DNA of 64,000 bases from Cellulomonas sp. Leaf395 (GTDB lineage Bacteria > Actinomycetota > Actinomycetes > Actinomycetales > Cellulomonadaceae): positions 62,001 through 126,000 of the forward strand of contig NZ_LMQI01000002.1 of NCBI RefSeq assembly GCF_001424125.1. The letters are read 5' to 3'. Of this stretch, positions 59,986-64,000 are shown piece by piece. The translations under genes and the position numbers were made by a program. Numbering within the stretch: the first letter of the stretch is position 1; each line of letters begins with the position of its first letter. The notes under the pieces were generated by a model. That model was not told the DNA's origin and searched no databases. It saw nothing but the letters and a program-made list of their open reading frames with translations.

Positions 59986-62184
59986 TCAGCGGCTGATGTC
60001 GCCCGGCTGGGCGCTGCCGTACAGCCAGCCCTGGCCGTAGCGCCAACCGTTGCGGTGCAGGTACTCGGCCTGCTCCTCGTGCTCGATCCCCTCCGCGATG
60101 GTCACCATGGCGAGCTCGCGCGCCAGCGCACCCAGCGCACGGGCGACCTTGCCGGCCGTCGGGTCCTCGGGGATCCCCGAGGTGAACGACATGTCGAGCT
60201 TCACGCCCGCGACGGGCAGGTCCCGCAGGTAGGACAGCGGGGACACGCCCGTCCCGAAGTCGTCCAGCAGGATCGGCACGCCTGCCGCGGAGAGCTGCGT
60301 CAGCTCGTGCCGGATCCGGGTGCCGGAGGCGACCAGCGACGACTCGGTGAGCTCGACGACGATCCGCCCGGCCGTGAGCCGGTGCCGGGAGATCTCCGAC
60401 AGCAGGGTCGTCGCGAACTCCCCGTCGCCGAGCTGGTCGGCCGACACGTTCACCGACACCCACCGCGTCCTGTCGTGGATGGAGGCGACGAACTCGACGA
60501 CCCGCCGGGCGACCAGCTGACCGAGCGCGACGGACATGCCCGCCTCCTGGATGAGGCTGAGGAACGAGGCGGGCAGCAGGAGCCCCCGGTGCGGGTGCTC
60601 CCAGCGCACGAGCGCCTCGTACCCGACCACCCGGGCGTCGGCCAGGTCGACGATCGGCTGGTAGTGCACCACGAGCTGGTCCTCGTCGATCGCCGCGGCG
60701 AGCTCCCGGTGCAGGTCCGACGGTGATCCCATCGCCATCGACGCGTCGTAGACCTCGGTCCGTCCCCGACCTGCACCCTTGGCCCGGTACAGCGCGGCGT
60801 CGGCTGCTGCGAGCAGGCCGGGCGCCCCACCGTCGATCGCGTCCGGGTCGGCGAGGGCGATCCCGATGCTCGCGGCGACGGTGAGCCGTCGACGACCCAC
60901 GCGGACCGGCTCCTGCAGCCCGGCGTGGATGGCGGCGGCGACCTCGAACACCGCGCGGGGGCCGTCGAGGTCCTGCACGACGACCACGAACTCGTCGCCG
61001 CCGAGCCGCGCCACGGTGCCCCGGCGTGCGGTCGCCGCGCGCAGCACGCCGGCGACGTGCACGAGCACCTCGTCGCCGGCGGCGTGGCCGTAGCGGTCGT
61101 TGATCTCCTTGAACCCGTCGAGGTCGCAGGCCAGGACCGCCACCCGGTCGACGACGCCCGGCTGCTCCAGCACCGACTGGAGCACCTCCTGGAGCAGCGT
61201 GCGGTTGGCGAGCCCGGTCAGCGGGTCGTGCATCGCCCGGTGCGTGAGCATCTCCGCCTGCAGCCGCGACTCCGTCGAGTCCCGCACCTGGACGACGAAG
61301 TGGTCCGGTGCGCCGGTCGGGGTGCGCACGAGCGCGGCGTCCAGCGCGACCCACACCTGGTGGCCGTCGGCCCGCTGGTACCGCTTCTCGAGCGAGAACC
61401 TGTGCTGGCCGCCGCCGAGCAGCCGGTCCACCTCGAGGCGCTCCGCGGGCCGGCCCTCCGGGGTGCTGAGGTCCTCCATGCGATACCCCCGCAGGGCACC
61501 GACGCTGGTGCCCAGCAGCTCGGCGAACGCCGCGTTGGCCTCCACGATCCGCCAGTCGACGTCGACGAGCGCCATGCCGATCGGAGCGTTCTCCATCGCG
61601 ACCCGGAACTGCAGCTCGCTGCGGGTCAGGGCGGCCTCCACCTCCCGGCGGCCCGTCACGTCGACGAGGGTCGTGAGCACCGCCGCGGCGTCACCGTCCC
61701 CGGCCGGCACCAGCTGGCTCGACACCTGCACCATCCGTGCCTGCGTGGTGTCGGTGCCGGGGAGCGCGACACCGACCAGCTCGGAGTCGACCGTCCAGCC
61801 GGCGCGGGTCACACCTGCGCGGTGCCCCAGGACCGCCGCCGGGTTCATCGCCAGGCCCATCTCGTTCACCAGCACGACCGGCAGGTCGCCGACGGACTTG
61901 CCGACGGACGCCTTCGCGTCGACACCCAGGATCGCCGCCGCCCGCTCGGAGATGTCGAGCACGCGGCCGCCCAGCGACTGGACGAGCACGCCTTCCTTCG
62001 TCACGGCCTGGAGCGCGTCGTAGCGGTGCCGCAGCTCGCGCGACAGGTCCAGCAGGTCGTTCGCGCGCCGGACCTGCGCGCGCTGCCTTCCGAGCAGGAG
62101 GAGGACGGCGACGAGCGCCACGATCGCGACGATCGCGATCCCCGTGCTGACGACCCCCCAGGGGTCGGGAAAGTCGGTGCTCAC
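59986..62184 (-). CDS. PAS-GGDEF-EAL cyclic-di-GMP signalling protein
   Basis: 732 aa. One N-terminal membrane helix ([17 protein letters not shown]), two PAS-type sensor regions (about 55-170 and 190-310), a GGDEF domain with intact RLGGDEFVV near residue 390, and an EAL domain with [43 protein letters not shown] and [10 protein letters not shown]. The metal and catalytic residues of EAL seem conserved, so it may both make and degrade c-di-GMP. The GTG at 62184 overlaps the ftsK stop (GTGA). No other c-di-GMP gene is in the window. Confidence 0.92.
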   Translation of the reverse strand: MSTDFPDPWGVVSTGIAIVAIVALVAVLLLLGRQRAQVRRANDLLDLSRELRHRYDALQAVTKEGVLVQSLGGRVLDISERAAAILGVDAKASVGKSVGDLPVVLVNEMGLAMNPAAVLGHRAGVTRAGWTVDSELVGVALPGTDTTQARMVQVSSQLVPAGDGDAAAVLTTLVDVTGRREVEAALTRSELQFRVAMENAPIGMALVDVDWRIVEANAAFAELLGTSVGALRGYRMEDLSTPEGRPAERLEVDRLLGGGQHRFSLEKRYQRADGHQVWVALDAALVRTPTGAPDHFVVQVRDSTESRLQAEMLTHRAMHDPLTGLANRTLLQEVLQSVLEQPGVVDRVAVLACDLDGFKEINDRYGHAAGDEVLVHVAGVLRAATARRGTVARLGGDEFVVVVQDLDGPRAVFEVAAAIHAGLQEPVRVGRRRLTVAASIGIALADPDAIDGGAPGLLAAADAALYRAKGAGRGRTEVYDASMAMGSPSDLHRELAAAIDEDQLVVHYQPIVDLADARVVGYEALVRWEHPHRGLLLPASFLSLIQEAGMSVALGQLVARRVVEFVASIHDRTRWVSVNVSADQLGDGEFATTLLSEISRHRLTAGRIVVELTESSLVASGTRIRHELTQLSAAGVPILLDDFGTGVSPLSYLRDLPVAGVKLDMSFTSGIPEDPTAGKVARALGALARELAMVTIAEGIEHEEQAEYLHRNGWRYGQGWLYGSAQPGDISR

Positions 62185-64000
62185 CGACCCCCGCCGGACC
62201 AGCGTCCGGCGTCGTCCTCCTCCGCGCCGTCGAAGTAGTCGGTCGCCACCGGTGGCTCGCCCGGCAGGGCGCCGTCGGTGGTGGTGTACCGGTCCCCGTC
62301 GTCCTCGCCGGGTGCGCCCCGCAGCATCGCGAGCGTGCCCGGCAGGTCGTCGGCCTGCACCAGCACCTCGCGCGCCTTGGACCCCTCGGACGGTCCGACG
62401 ATCTCGCGCGACTCCAGCAGGTCCATCAGGCGGCCCGCCTTGGCGAACCCGACGCGCAGCTTGCGCTGGAGCATGGAGGTCGACCCGAACTGCGTGGTGA
62501 CCACCAGCTCCGCGGCCTGCAGCAGCAGGTCGAGGTCGTCGCCGATGTCCTCGTCCACCTGCTTCTTGACCGGCGCCGCGGCCACGTCCTCGCGGTACAC
62601 CGGCTTGAGCTGCTTCTTGACGTGCTCGACGACCGAGTGGATCTCCGACTCGGACACCCAGGCGCCCTGCGTGCGCATCGGCTTGGCCGCACCCATCGGC
62701 AGGAACAGCGCGTCACCCTGGCCGATGAGCTTCTCGGCGCCGGGCTGGTCCAGCACGACCCGGGAGTCGGTCAGGGAGCTCGTCGCGAACGCGAGCCGCG
62801 ACGGCACGTTCGCCTTGATGAGGCCGGTGACGACGTCAACGCTCGGGCGCTGCGTCGCCAGGACCAGGTGGATGCCGGCGGCGCGGGCCAGCTGCGTGAT
62901 GCGTTGGATGGACGCCTCGACGTCGCGCGGGGCGACCATCATGAGGTCGGCGAGCTCGTCGACGACGACCAGCAGGTACGGGTAGGTCGCGATCTTGCGC
63001 TCCGAGCCCGGCAGCGGCTTGACCTTGCCCGCGCGGACCGCGGTGTTGAAGTCGTCGATGTGCTTGAACCCGAAGTTCGCCAGGTCGTCGTAGCGCGCCT
63101 CCATCTCCCGCACGACCCACTCGAGGGCCTCGGCAGCCTTCTTCGGGTTGGTGATGATCGGTGTGATGAGGTGCGGGATGCCCTCGTAGAGGGTCAGCTC
63201 GACGCGCTTGGGGTCGACGAGCACCATGCGGACCTCGTCGGGCGTCGCGCGCATGAGGATCGAGACGATCATCGAGTTGACGAAGCTCGACTTGCCCGCG
63301 CCGGTGGCACCGGCGACGAGCAGGTGGGGCATCTTGGCCAGGTTGGCGACGACGTAGCCGCCCTCGACGTCCTTGCCGACACCGATGACCATCGGGTGCT
63401 CGGTGCGCTTGGCCGCGCTGGAGCGCAGCACGTCGCCGAGCGAGACGGTCTCGCGGTCCGTGTTGGGGATCTCGATGCCGATCGCGGACTTGCCGGGGAT
63501 CGGCGACAGGATCCGGACGTCCGCGCTGGCCACCGCGTAGGCGATGTTCTTGCTCAGCGCCGTGACGCGCTCGACCTTGACCGACCGGCCGAGCTCGACC
63601 TCGTACCGCGTGACCGTCGGGCCGCGCGTGAACCCGGTGACCTGGGCGTCGATCTCGAACGCCTCGAGCACGGAGGTCAGCGACTCCACGACGCGGTCGT
63701 TCGCGGCGGAGCGCACCTTGTGCGGGGCGCCCTTGGCCAGGGACTCCTCGGAGGGCAGCGTGTAGAGGACGTCTCCGCCGAGCATCGGCTGCTCACCGCG
63801 CGGGACGGGCGTCGGCTCGGGCGCGCGCAGCGGCGGCTTGGTGCTCACGACCGTCGTCGGCTCGGTGTCCGGTGACGTGTGAGATACAGAGTCGCGCTCC
63901 GCTCGTGCCTCCGCCTCGGCCTCGGCCGCCGCGACGATGGCGGCGCGCTCGAAGGCCTCGTCACCGTCGTAGGCGTCGAGCCGCGTGTCGTCGGGCTCGT
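62181..64000 (-). CDS. ftsK: DNA translocase FtsK, 5' end cut by window
   Basis: 606 codons of the C-terminal part; the frame stays open to the window edge, so the membrane domain and start lie outside. An Ala/Glu-rich linker is followed by the motor: alpha/beta domain, Walker [22 protein letters not shown], Walker [42 protein letters not shown] (in part), and the winged-helix gamma domain [21 protein letters not shown] that reads KOPS/FRS-like sites. It pumps the chromosome termini through the closing septum and activates dif recombination. A Met or GTG near 63848 is internal and not the start. Confidence 0.95.
   Translation of the reverse strand, partial: EPDDTRLDAYDGDEAFERAAIVAAAEAEAEARAERDSVSHTSPDTEPTTVVSTKPPLRAPEPTPVPRGEQPMLGGDVLYTLPSEESLAKGAPHKVRSAANDRVVESLTSVLEAFEIDAQVTGFTRGPTVTRYEVELGRSVKVERVTALSKNIAYAVASADVRILSPIPGKSAIGIEIPNTDRETVSLGDVLRSSAAKRTEHPMVIGVGKDVEGGYVVANLAKMPHLLVAGATGAGKSSFVNSMIVSILMRATPDEVRMVLVDPKRVELTLYEGIPHLITPIITNPKKAAEALEWVVREMEARYDDLANFGFKHIDDFNTAVRAGKVKPLPGSERKIATYPYLLVVVDELADLMMVAPRDVEASIQRITQLARAAGIHLVLATQRPSVDVVTGLIKANVPSRLAFATSSLTDSRVVLDQPGAEKLIGQGDALFLPMGAAKPMRTQGAWVSESEIHSVVEHVKKQLKPVYREDVAAAPVKKQVDEDIGDDLDLLLQAAELVVTTQFGSTSMLQRKLRVGFAKAGRLMDLLESREIVGPSEGSKAREVLVQADDLPGTLAMLRGAPGEDDGDRYTTTDGALPGEPPVATDYFDGAEEDDAGRWSGGGR

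Noticed and set aside
61750..61775. Further TGTCGGTG copy in the GGDEF-EAL gene as a PafBC promoter
   Set aside because: It is inside a coding region, in the wrong orientation for the gene, and no TANNNT follows at 8 bp.

Overview
The window is high-GC DNA (roughly 70% or more) in which nearly every base is coding, GTG starts are common and even TTG is used. Neighbouring genes often overlap by 4 bp (ATGA or GTGA), and many start codons sit 6-7 nt behind a TANNNT -10 element, as in leaderless transcripts. Gene content (mraZ-rsmH-ftsL-ftsI-murE-murF, DUF3040, SAV_6107-dinB, PAC2, DUF5302, DUF3046, clgR, lexA-LysM, recA-recX) is that of an actinobacterium. The order recA-recX / miaB / miaA-dapF / hflX / lexA-LysM-nrdR / ftsK-pgsA-cinA-clgR resembles the equivalent stretch of Mycobacterium. 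The overall look is of a Micrococcales member, perhaps Cellulomonas-like; the species cannot be fixed from sequence alone. This is core chromosome: no rRNA, tRNA, CRISPR, insertion sequence or prophage was seen.

Layout. (1) 1-6.7 kb: leftward division and cell-wall (dcw) cluster, murF (cut by the window edge) to mraZ, with a three-repeat MraZ operator. (2) 7.0-11.6 kb: divergent moxR-DUF58-transglutaminase operon; sequences like the MraZ repeats also lie in front of it. (3) 11.5-16.2 kb: DUF3040, an SOS-type SAV_6107-dinB pair with a perfect LexA box, a spermidine-synthase-like gene, a cold-shock gene and a PAC2 gene. (4) 16.3-19.5 kb: three-gene signalling block (single-domain receiver, CHASE3 histidine kinase, receiver-phosphatase). 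(5) 19.7-26.6 kb: HelR-like RNA polymerase helicase, serA, DUF5302, aldo/keto reductase, S9 peptidase. (6) 26.7-34 kb: nrdR, a candidate iron-controlled small RNA, LysM division inhibitor, lexA, ldh, dinG, hflX. (7) 34-42 kb: methyltransferase-MFS pair, thioredoxin-like, dapF-miaA, three YbjN proteins, a LigB-like protein, miaB. (8) 42.3-45.7 kb: polar amino-acid (glutamate-type) ABC transporter. (9) 45.7-50 kb: RNase Y, recX, recA, metallo-beta-lactamase-fold protein. (10) 50-58 kb: membrane phosphodiesterase, DUF3046, lhr-nei2. (11) 58.2-64 kb: clgR, cinA, pgsA, a GGDEF-EAL protein and ftsK (cut by the window edge).

How it works together. A large part of the window is a DNA-damage regulon under two visible controls: LexA boxes (lexA/LysM, SAV_6107-dinB, recA) and promoters of the PafBC/RecA-NDp type TGTCRGTG-N8-TANNNT (recA, lhr-nei2 and, with one mismatch, clgR). 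The rest is growth and envelope machinery plus housekeeping RNA modification. The least expected element is a self-contained transcription unit between the LysM gene and nrdR: promoter, 19-bp IdeR/DtxR-like iron box, about 165 nt of structured non-coding sequence and a cUUCGg terminator hairpin. This is the layout expected of an iron-responsive small RNA.
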